Source: DAOOVD01 sp035369845 (GTDB lineage Bacteria; Bacillota; Desulfotomaculia; Desulfotomaculales; Pelotomaculaceae). Taken from it: DNA of 6,416 nucleotides. Below the pieces are notes generated by a model, which did not search any database, was not told the origin of the DNA, and worked only from the letters and a program-made list of their open reading frames with translations. The stretch lies in assembly GCA_035369845.1 (NCBI GenBank), contig DAOOVD010000084.1, positions 1 to 6,416 on the forward strand, in the 5' to 3' direction. Shown in pieces: positions 1 through 5,088 of the stretch (position 1 is its first letter; each line of letters starts with the position of its first letter). The position numbers and the translations under genes were made by a program.

Positions 1-6
1 GATTCT

Positions 7-42
7 CTTGTTTTTGAAAACAAGTTATTGTAAAATAACTTG
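7..42. repeat. Two overlapping perfect inverted repeats upstream of pdxS
   Basis: The first dyad pairs CTTGTTTT (7-14) with AAAACAAG (17-24) around a 2-base centre. The second pairs CAAGTTATT (21-29) with AATAACTTG (34-42) around the 4-base centre GTAA. They share CAAG at 21-24, so as RNA hairpins they would exclude each other; as DNA they form a row of CTTG/CAAG half-sites. No T-run follows either one, so they do not look like a finished terminator. They overlap the possible pdxS promoter, which would suit an operator, but no regulator is identified. The pairing is seen directly; the role is unknown. Confidence 0.55.
8..36 (+). promoter_or_regulatory. Possible sigma-A promoter of pdxST
   Basis: TTGTTT (8-13) and TAAAAT (31-36) are separated by 17 bases. 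The -10 box matches the consensus at five of six positions, the -35 box at only three. Transcription would start near 43, leaving a leader of about 37 bases before pdxS. The window edge hides the upstream gene, so read-through from an earlier promoter is equally possible. Confidence 0.35.
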
Positions 43-65
43 ATAGTTAATTATGAGAGGTTGAT

Positions 66-71
66 TGGAGG
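66..71 (+). promoter_or_regulatory. pdxS: Ribosome binding site that fixes the pdxS start
   Basis: TGGAGG lies 8 bases before the ATG at 80. An in-frame TTG at 65 would give five more residues (M-E-A-F-F), but that codon overlaps this site and has no ribosome binding site of its own, so the ATG at 80 is the better start. Confidence 0.8.
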
Positions 72-79
72 CATTTTTT

Positions 80-964
80 ATGGTTGAAAAGGGAACCTGG
101 ACTGTAAAAAAAGGCCTGGCCGAGATGTTGAAGGGCGGCGTGATTATGGACGTAACCACTCCGGAACAGGCGAAAATAGCCGAAGAGGCGGGTGCTTGCG
201 CTGTTATGGCCCTGGAGCGGGTTCCGGCGGATATCCGGGCGGCGGGGGGAGTGGCCAGAATGGCCGATCCTTCTGTGATCCAGCGCATTATGGACGCCGT
301 AACCATTCCTGTAATGGCTAAGGCGCGCATAGGCCACTTTGTTGAGGCGCAGATCCTGGAGGCCCTGGGCGTTGATTATATCGACGAGAGCGAGGTGCTT
401 ACCCCCGCCGACGAAACCCACCACATTGACAAACATGCCTTCAAGGTGCCTTTTGTGTGCGGCGCCAGGAACCTGGGCGAGGCGCTGAGAAGAATCGGGG
501 AAGGGGCGGCCATGATCCGGACCAAGGGAGAGCCTGGCACGGGCAACGTTGTGGAAGCCGTCCGGCACATGCGGATGGTGATGGGGGAGATCCGCCGGGC
601 TCAGAACATGCCCAAAGAGGAGCTGATGTCGTTTGCCAAGGAAATTGGAGCTCCTTATGAACTGCTTGTGCAAGTGGCGGAACTGGGTCGCCTCCCCGTG
701 GTAAACTTCGCTGCAGGCGGCATAGCCACGCCCGCCGACGCCGCGCTGATGATGCAGTTGGGCTGCGACGGCATCTTCGTCGGTTCGGGAATATTCAAGT
801 CCAAGGACCCCAAAGCCCGCGCCGGGGCTATTGTGGCTGCCACGACCCACTACAACGACCCGCAAATCCTGGCCGAAGTGTCCAAGGATCTGGGCGAGGC
901 CATGCCTGGCCTGGAGATAGCGACCATTGCCGCTGAACAGCGGATGCAGGACCGCGGTTGGTAG
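80..964 (+). CDS. pdxS: Pyridoxal 5'-phosphate synthase, synthase subunit PdxS
   Basis: PdxS builds PLP from ribose 5-phosphate, glyceraldehyde 3-phosphate and ammonia supplied by PdxT. It is a cytoplasmic (beta/alpha)8 barrel that assembles as a dodecamer decorated by PdxT. From the ATG at 80 the protein has 294 residues, the same length as Bacillus subtilis PdxS. Numbering also matches the family: Asp24 in GGVIMDV, Lys81 in VMAKARIGH (the lysine that forms the sugar adduct) and Lys149 in IRTKGEPGTGN (the second, swinging lysine). The phosphate-binding glycines appear in the FAAGGIATP and IFVGSGIF segments near the C-terminal third. No frameshift or missing catalytic residue is seen. pdxT follows after 93 bases on the same strand, consistent with co-transcription. 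The identification is essentially certain. Confidence 0.98.
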   Translation: MVEKGTWTVKKGLAEMLKGGVIMDVTTPEQAKIAEEAGACAVMALERVPADIRAAGGVARMADPSVIQRIMDAVTIPVMAKARIGHFVEAQILEALGVDYIDESEVLTPADETHHIDKHAFKVPFVCGARNLGEALRRIGEGAAMIRTKGEPGTGNVVEAVRHMRMVMGEIRRAQNMPKEELMSFAKEIGAPYELLVQVAELGRLPVVNFAAGGIATPADAALMMQLGCDGIFVGSGIFKSKDPKARAGAIVAATTHYNDPQILAEVSKDLGEAMPGLEIATIAAEQRMQDRGW

Positions 965-976
965 AGAAAAAGCCGG

Positions 977-995
977 CCGGGAACCGTTTTCCCGG
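977..995 (+). other. Hairpin between pdxS and pdxT
   Basis: CCGGGAA (977-983) pairs with TTCCCGG (989-995), a 7-bp stem with a 5-base loop, 13 bases after the pdxS stop codon. The downstream sequence is AT-rich but has no run of T, so this is not a standard terminator. It could stabilise the 3' end of the pdxS message or tune how much PdxT is made relative to PdxS. The hairpin is seen; the role is a guess. Confidence 0.4.
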
Positions 996-1057
996 ATAAT
1001 AAAAGAGCCGGTATGGTACGATTGCCGTGATTTTGTTCTGGAAGGAAGTTTTAATAA

Positions 1058-1636
1058 ATGAAAGTAGGCGTCCTGGCTCTGCAGGGGGCTTTCAGAGAAC
1101 ACCAGAAGATGCTTGCCGGATGCGGTGTCGAGTCGGTGCAGGTGAGAAAACCGGAACAGCTTGAAGGTATTTCTGCCTTGATTATTCCGGGCGGTGAAAG
1201 TACCACCATGGGAAAACTGTTGAACGACTACCGCCTGTTCGAACCGATCCGGAAAATGGGCCGGGCCGGGCTGCCCATTTTCGGCACCTGCGCCGGTCTG
1301 ATCATGCTGGCCGGGGAAATATACGGATCGGTTCAGCCCCGCCTGGGTCTCATGGATATGACTGTGGCGCGGAACGCCTTCGGGCGGCAGGTGGACAGCT
1401 TTGAAACCGAACTCGAAATCCCGGTCCTCGGCCCGCAGCCTTTCCGGGCGGTTTTTATCCGGGCGCCTTATATCATGAGTGCGGGCAGCAGCGTTGAAGT
1501 GCTGGCCGGGTTCGGCGGGAAGATCGTTCTGGCCCGTCAGGACAAGTTACTGGCAGCCGCTTTTCACCCCGAGCTGACCGGAGATCTGCGGCTGCACCGG
1601 TATTTTCTGGAGAGATGCGTGCATCTGGGCTGCTGA
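1058..1636 (+). CDS. pdxT: Pyridoxal 5'-phosphate synthase, glutaminase subunit PdxT
   Basis: PdxT hydrolyses glutamine and passes ammonia to PdxS, with which it forms the PLP synthase complex in the cytoplasm. The protein has 192 residues, normal for this class I (triad) glutamine amidotransferase family. It opens with the typical VGVLALQGAFREH, carries the oxyanion-loop segment PGGEST at 44-49, the nucleophile Cys78 in GTCAGL, and His170 and Glu172 in the FHPEL segment, so the triad is complete. The start is an ATG preceded by AAGGAAG (1042-1048), 9 bases upstream. The gap to pdxS is 93 bases and contains a small hairpin. No clear intrinsic terminator follows, so some transcripts may continue into the T-box leader. 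Confidence 0.97.
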   Translation: MKVGVLALQGAFREHQKMLAGCGVESVQVRKPEQLEGISALIIPGGESTTMGKLLNDYRLFEPIRKMGRAGLPIFGTCAGLIMLAGEIYGSVQPRLGLMDMTVARNAFGRQVDSFETELEIPVLGPQPFRAVFIRAPYIMSAGSSVEVLAGFGGKIVLARQDKLLAAAFHPELTGDLRLHRYFLERCVHLGC

Positions 1637-1704
1637 AACAGCGGAGAAGCCCAAACACATTTTGCCGGTAAAAGTTAAGAATATAATGTCATTTTGTAAT
1701 CCTA

Positions 1705-1733
1705 TTGCAAATTGCTGTAGCATGTAGTAATAT
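1705..1733 (+). promoter_or_regulatory. Promoter of the T-box / aminotransferase-serA operon
   Basis: TTGCAA (1705-1710) and TAATAT (1728-1733) are separated by exactly 17 bases, each matching the sigma-A consensus at four of six positions. Transcription would start near 1740, just before the folded T-box leader, the expected place. A perfect TATAAT at 1682-1687 also exists but has no -35 partner at a proper distance, so it is less likely. Confidence 0.55.
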
Positions 1734-1767
1734 TTTAAACAAGTCTAAAAAGGAACCGGGGCAGCTT

Positions 1768-1785
1768 TCCAGGTTTGTCCCTGGA
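1768..1785 (+). other. Extra hairpin before T-box Stem I
   Basis: TCCAGG (1768-1773) pairs with CCTGGA (1780-1785) around the 6-base loop TTTGTC. It lies between the inferred transcription start and the base of Stem I and is not one of the standard T-box elements. It may only insulate the leader's 5' end. Confidence 0.45.
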
Positions 1786-1970
1786 TAACCCGAAGAAGGG
1801 GTAAAGTAATCTGTCGAAGCCTCTCAGAGAGCCGGTGTTTGCTGAAAACCGGCAGGCCGGCAGGATGAAATTGGCTCCCCGGAGGGGGCCTGCCGAAAGC
1901 AGAAGTAGGCAGGCACGGGTAGTTCCCGTTAACACGAACCGAGAGGACCGGCTTATACAGCCGGTCAAGA

Positions 1971-2003
1971 AGGGTGGTACCGCGGGAGAAGCCTCTCGTC
2001 CCT
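1971..2003 (+). promoter_or_regulatory. T-box antiterminator with acceptor-binding bulge UGGU
   Basis: AGGG (1971-1974) pairs with CCCT (2000-2003), and GCGGGAG (1982-1988) pairs with CTCTCGT (1993-1999) including two G-U pairs, around the loop AAGC. Between the two helices lies the bulge TGGTACC (1975-1981). Its first four bases, TGGT, pair with the NCCA 3' end of uncharged tRNA. The variable base is T, which matches discriminator A73 and could wobble with G73. The 3' half is shared with the terminator stem, so the two structures exclude each other. Confidence 0.9.
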
Positions 2004-2039
2004 GTTGTTTGTTTTCAGGGACGGGAGGCTGGTTTTTTT
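1990..2039 (+). terminator. T-box leader terminator
   Basis: Bases 1990-2004 pair with 2016-2030 in a 15-bp stem with one G-U pair and an 11-base T-rich loop. After two G residues comes a run of seven T (2033-2039). This is a strong intrinsic terminator that stops transcription when the sensed tRNA is charged. It ends 46 bases before the aminotransferase start. Confidence 0.95.
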
Positions 2040-2066
2040 AAATCTGTTTTTTGCCGTCAAAAATAA

Positions 2067-2077
2067 GAGGGGAGAGG
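2067..2077 (+). promoter_or_regulatory. Ribosome binding site that fixes the aminotransferase start
   Basis: The purine run GAGGGGAGAGG ends 8 bases before the ATG at 2086. An in-frame reading that opens at 2005 would begin inside the terminator loop and has no ribosome binding site, so it is rejected as the start. Confidence 0.85.
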
Positions 2078-2085
2078 ATTTTGAG

Positions 2086-3234
2086 ATGCAGGATAAGCAA
2101 TATTTGATGATTCCGGGCCCCACACCTGTCCCGCCGGCGGTTTATGCGGCCATGTCGAGACCTATCATCGGGCACCGCACAGATGAATTTGCCGAAATGC
2201 ACCGGCGGGTTGTGGAAAAGGTTAAAAAAGTATTTCAAACCGTGAACGATGTTTTTGTCATCACCAACTCGGGAACCGGCGCAATGGAAACGGCGATAGC
2301 CAATACGGTAAACCCCGGGGACAAGGTTCTTTCGCTTATCACCGGTAATTTCGGGGAGCGTTTTGCCAATATCGCCAGGGCATATCAAGCCGATGTCATC
2401 GAGGTGGACTTCGGTTACGGCAATGATGTCGATATCGGAGTGGTTGAGGAGAAACTGCGGGAGCATCCGGATGTAAAAGTGGTTCTGGCGACTCAGAATG
2501 AAACTTCCACCGGTGTTGCCAACGACATCGAAAAGATCGGGGCCCTGGTGGCCGGGACCCCGGCCCTGTTGCTTGTGGACGGTGTAAGCGGTGTTGGGGC
2601 CATAGAGATTAAAGTGGACGAGTGGGGCGTCGACATGCTCTGTACCGCTTCCCAGAAAGCTTTTATGCTTCCGCCGGGGCTTGCCATGATCAGCGTCAGC
2701 GACAAAGCCTGGGAGGTTGTCAGGAACAACAAATCGCCGCGTTTTTATTTCAGCCTGCCGGCTTTTAAAAAGGTGTACGACAAGTGGAACACGGCCTACA
2801 CCCCCGCGGTGTCGCTCTTCTGCGGCCTGGATGCCGCGCTCGACATGATGCTGGCTGAAGGGCTGGAGAATGTTTACGCCCGGCACGCGCTGCTGGCAAA
2901 GGCTACGCGGGCTGCTGTAAGGGCCCTGGGATTGAGGCTGCTGGCAGAGGACCGCTGTGCTTCAAATGCCCTTACCGCCGTGTGGGGGCCGGAGGGACTC
3001 GCCACAGACGAACTGCGCAAGATAATTAAGAGCAAATACGGCGTATCTTTTGCGGGCGGGCAGGGTACGGTGAAAGGGAAAATCTTCCGCATCGCCCACA
3101 TGGGTTTCTGTGATAAAATGGACATTGTGATTGCCATAAGCGCGCTTGAAATGGCCCTGGCCGAGGCCGGCTGCCCGGTTCGGCTCGGTGCGGGCGTAAA
3201 AGCGGCGCAGGAAGTTTTTTTGGGGAGGGAGTAA
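2086..3234 (+). CDS. Class V PLP-dependent aminotransferase (serine-pyruvate / alanine-glyoxylate type)
   Basis: A 382-residue fold-type I aminotransferase of the class V group, cytoplasmic. It opens with YLMIPGPTPVPPAV, typical of the serine-pyruvate/alanine-glyoxylate branch. Further marks are SGTGAMETA (62-70, cofactor phosphate binding), QNETSTG (137-143), Asp165 in LLVDGVSG (pairs with the PLP ring nitrogen), the Schiff-base Lys191 in TASQKAFMLPPG, and Arg335 in FRIAHMG (binds the substrate carboxylate). It lies 3 bases before serA and behind a T-box. I infer that it supplies the transamination step of serine synthesis (3-phosphohydroxypyruvate to phosphoserine), as proposed for similar genes beside serA in other bacteria. 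It is not the SerC subfamily by sequence style. Serine-glyoxylate or alanine-glyoxylate activity is the main alternative. Family certain, substrate inferred. Confidence 0.9.
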   Translation: MQDKQYLMIPGPTPVPPAVYAAMSRPIIGHRTDEFAEMHRRVVEKVKKVFQTVNDVFVITNSGTGAMETAIANTVNPGDKVLSLITGNFGERFANIARAYQADVIEVDFGYGNDVDIGVVEEKLREHPDVKVVLATQNETSTGVANDIEKIGALVAGTPALLLVDGVSGVGAIEIKVDEWGVDMLCTASQKAFMLPPGLAMISVSDKAWEVVRNNKSPRFYFSLPAFKKVYDKWNTAYTPAVSLFCGLDAALDMMLAEGLENVYARHALLAKATRAAVRALGLRLLAEDRCASNALTAVWGPEGLATDELRKIIKSKYGVSFAGGQGTVKGKIFRIAHMGFCDKMDIVIAISALEMALAEAGCPVRLGAGVKAAQEVFLGRE

Positions 3235-3237
3235 CCG

Positions 3238-4818
3238 GTGAAGGTATTGGTTCTGGACAATGTTGAGGAAGAAGGCCTGCGGGCACTGAGACAGGAGCCC
3301 GATATCGGGGTGGACGTAAGGGAGAAAATGTCCGAGGATGAACTGGTGGACGTTATAGGGAATTACGAGGGAATAATCGTCCGCAGCGCCACAAAGGTGA
3401 CCGCCCGGGTTATTGAAAACGCTCCGAGATTAAAAGTTATCGGCCGGGCGGGGGTTGGTGTGGACAATATCGACGTTTCCGCCGCCACATCGAGAGGGAT
3501 TCTCGTTGTCAACGCCCCGGAGGGAAACACCCTGGCGGTAGCGGAACATACGCTAGCCATGATTCTTTCCATGGCGCGCAGTATTCCCCAGGCCAACGCC
3601 ACCCTTCGCTCCGGAAAGTGGGACAAAAAATCTTTCATGGGCGTGGAATTGAGAGACAAGGTGCTGGGGGTAATCGGACTCGGCCGTATCGGTTCCGCCG
3701 TGGCAAAAAGGGCGCAGGGCATGGAAATGAAGGTTATTGCCTATGATCCCTATATCACCGAAGAAAAGGCTGACTTGTTGGGAGTGAGGCTTTTGCCTCT
3801 TGAAGACGTGTTCCGGCAGGCCGATTTCATCACCGTCCACATTCCCCTTACCAAAGAATCGAAGCACATCATAGGGCAGAAGGCCTTCAGCCTGATGAAA
3901 GAAGGGGTAAGGATCGTCAACTGCGCCCGGGGGGGCGTGGTGGACGAAGAAGCGTTGTACGAAGCCATGAAATCGGGCAAAGTAGCCGGCGCGGCCCTTG
4001 ACGTTTTTGAAAAAGAGCCGAACACGGACAGCCCCCTTTATGAATTCGCCAATTTCATCGCCACCCCGCACCTGGGAGCTTCCACGCAGGAAGCCCAGCT
4101 TTCCGTGGCCGCCGACGTCGCCCGTGAAGTGGTGGCCGCTTTGAAGGGCGAATTTGTTAAGAACGCGGTAAATATACCGTCGATCAGTCCGAAGGTGCTT
4201 GCCGTAATCAGGCCTTACCTGTCCCTGGCCGAAAGAATGGGCAAGTTTGTCGCGCAGGTAATCAGCGGGCGGGTTAACAAGCTGGAGGTTACCTACAGCG
4301 GGGACCTGGCCAACCAGGAAGTGTCGCCGTTGACCACCGCCATTTTGAAGGGTTTTCTTGATTCCATTCTCCAGGAGATGGTCAATTTCGTCAATGCGCC
4401 GCTGCTGGCCAAAAAACGCGGCATCAACATCATTCAAAAACAGGAGATTGAAGAAGCCGACTACGCAAACCTGATTACTGTCAGGGCAACCTCGGACAAG
4501 GACGGAATCTCCGTGGCGGGCACTATTTTCGGCCGTGTCGACCCGCGCATCGTATCCATTGACGGGTACCATGTCGATGCCGTTCCCGAGGGGCTCATGC
4601 TTTACATTCCCCATATCGACAAGCCGAGGATAATAGGGCCGGTCGGCAATCTTATCGGTGCTCACGACATAAATATTTCAGGCATGCAGGTGGGACGCAA
4701 GGTAATCGGCGGAAAAGCGGTTATGCTGCTCAATGTGGATGCGGCTGTGCCCGAAGATACAATGGCCGAAATAGCCAAGATCGACGGTGTGCTGGGCGTA
4801 AAATACGTGCACATATAA
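3238..4818 (+). CDS. serA: D-3-phosphoglycerate dehydrogenase (type I, with ACT domain)
   Basis: SerA oxidises 3-phosphoglycerate to 3-phosphohydroxypyruvate with NAD+, the first committed step of serine synthesis. The 526 residues match the long form: a substrate domain split around a Rossmann domain (about 1-310), an intervening ASB domain (about 318-440) and a C-terminal ACT domain (about 453-526). The NAD motif GLGRIG is at 147-152 with Asp170 after the second strand. The catalytic set is Arg231 (NCARGGVVDE), Glu260 (FEKEP) and His278 (ATPHLGAST), with the spacing 29 and 18 expected for the family. The ACT domain, with PVGNLIGAHDINISGMQVGR, suggests allosteric feedback by serine. The start is GTG, 3 bases after the previous stop, with GGGGAGGGAG (3222-3231) upstream inside the aminotransferase end, so translation is probably coupled. 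A terminator follows. Confidence 0.97.
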   Translation: MKVLVLDNVEEEGLRALRQEPDIGVDVREKMSEDELVDVIGNYEGIIVRSATKVTARVIENAPRLKVIGRAGVGVDNIDVSAATSRGILVVNAPEGNTLAVAEHTLAMILSMARSIPQANATLRSGKWDKKSFMGVELRDKVLGVIGLGRIGSAVAKRAQGMEMKVIAYDPYITEEKADLLGVRLLPLEDVFRQADFITVHIPLTKESKHIIGQKAFSLMKEGVRIVNCARGGVVDEEALYEAMKSGKVAGAALDVFEKEPNTDSPLYEFANFIATPHLGASTQEAQLSVAADVAREVVAALKGEFVKNAVNIPSISPKVLAVIRPYLSLAERMGKFVAQVISGRVNKLEVTYSGDLANQEVSPLTTAILKGFLDSILQEMVNFVNAPLLAKKRGINIIQKQEIEEADYANLITVRATSDKDGISVAGTIFGRVDPRIVSIDGYHVDAVPEGLMLYIPHIDKPRIIGPVGNLIGAHDINISGMQVGRKVIGGKAVMLLNVDAAVPEDTMAEIAKIDGVLGVKYVHI

Positions 4819-4849
4819 AGACGCCGGGTGTCCGGGACAATAGCGGAGG

Positions 4850-4885
4850 AGGGAGGCTCTTTTGCGGAGGGCCTCCCTATTTTTT
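4850..4885 (+). terminator. Intrinsic terminator after serA
   Basis: AGGGAGGC (4850-4857) pairs perfectly with GCCTCCCT (4871-4878) around a 13-base loop. After a single A comes a run of six T (4880-4885). It lies 31 bases beyond the serA stop and closes the aminotransferase-serA operon, separating it from serS. Confidence 0.88.
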
Positions 4886-5004
4886 ACCGCAGTCCTACAG
4901 CCGGAGCGCGATTAAAATGCCGGCGCTTGTTTCGGAGCCCGGTGAAAGCAGCCTTGGGCGACACTTGCGGGCACAGCCGTGTTGCGCGCCCGGTTTCCAG
5001 TTGT

Positions 5005-5033
5005 TTTACAAACCGGCTGCTGTATAGTATAAT
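5005..5033 (+). promoter_or_regulatory. Strong sigma-A promoter of serS
   Basis: TTTACA (5005-5010, five of six consensus positions) and a perfect TATAAT (5028-5033) are spaced by 17 bases. Transcription would start near 5040, giving a leader of only about 50 bases. That is far too short for a T-box, so serS seems to be transcribed without tRNA control. The preceding 4886-5004 is GC-rich and shows no gene, tRNA or T-box that I can recognise. Confidence 0.85.
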
Positions 5034-5088
5034 AATTAAGTTGATGCAGAAATATATGGTTGCACATTCGAACGGGGGTAGCTGACGG

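Larger units (their letters stand above)
1741..2039 (+). promoter_or_regulatory. T-box riboswitch leader (tRNA-sensing)
   Basis: A complete canonical T-box leader of about 300 bases precedes the aminotransferase-serA operon. Stem I: CCC 1789-1791 with GGG 1884-1886; a kink-turn with 3-base bulge 1792-1794 and tandem G-A pairs 1795/1883 and 1796/1882; GGGG 1798-1801 with CCCC 1877-1880; the specifier loop with AGTA 1805-1808 facing GAA 1867-1869; CTGTCG 1811-1816 with CGGCAG 1858-1863; GCCT 1819-1822 with AGGC 1854-1857; the AG bulge 1823-1830; and a 6-bp distal stem 1831-1836 with 1848-1853. Stem II: 1888-1894 with 1908-1914, with an internal GAA/AGTA S-turn. The IIA/B pseudoknot region includes the F-box CCGTTA (1926-1931). 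Stem III: 1946-1953 with 1959-1966. The T-box sequence is at 1971-1985. Uncharged cognate tRNA would favour antitermination. The cognate amino acid is unclear: TTG (1871-1873, Leu) is favoured over TGG or GGC. Confidence 0.95.

Noticed and set aside
65..79. TTG start that lengthens PdxS by five residues
   Set aside because: The TTG overlaps the ribosome binding site at 66-71, and the ATG at 80 gives exactly the family numbering for Asp24, Lys81 and Lys149.
47..1102. 351-residue open frame on the - strand
   Set aside because: It lies opposite pdxS, whose residues and length fit its family exactly. The antisense frame is open because of the GC-rich third positions of pdxS, and its protein has no recognisable motif.
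1682..1687. Perfect TATAAT as an alternative promoter for the T-box operon
   Set aside because: There is no acceptable -35 box 16-18 bases upstream and no extended -10 motif; the 1705-1733 pair is better placed relative to the leader.
1835..2041. 68-residue open frame on the + strand
   Set aside because: It lies entirely inside the T-box leader, whose base pairing explains the sequence.
2005..2085. 27-residue N-terminal extension of the aminotransferase
   Set aside because: It would start in the terminator loop without a ribosome binding site; the ATG at 2086 has a strong one and gives the usual N-terminus.
2038..2886. 282-residue open frame on the - strand
   Set aside because: It lies opposite the aminotransferase and would run out of its coding region across the leader terminator; no supported start or motif.
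3553..4665. 370-residue open frame on the - strand
   Set aside because: It is the antisense shadow of serA. Its translation is a low-information mix rich in Gly, His, Arg and Phe, with no family signature.
4886..5004. Possible tRNA or T-box upstream of serS
   Set aside because: I found no T-box core sequence, no terminator-antiterminator pair and no cloverleaf or GTTCGA-like T-arm in this GC-rich stretch.
4828..5085. 85-residue open frame on the + strand
   Set aside because: It would cross both the serA terminator (4850-4885) and the serS promoter (5005-5033), and the protein resembles nothing I know.
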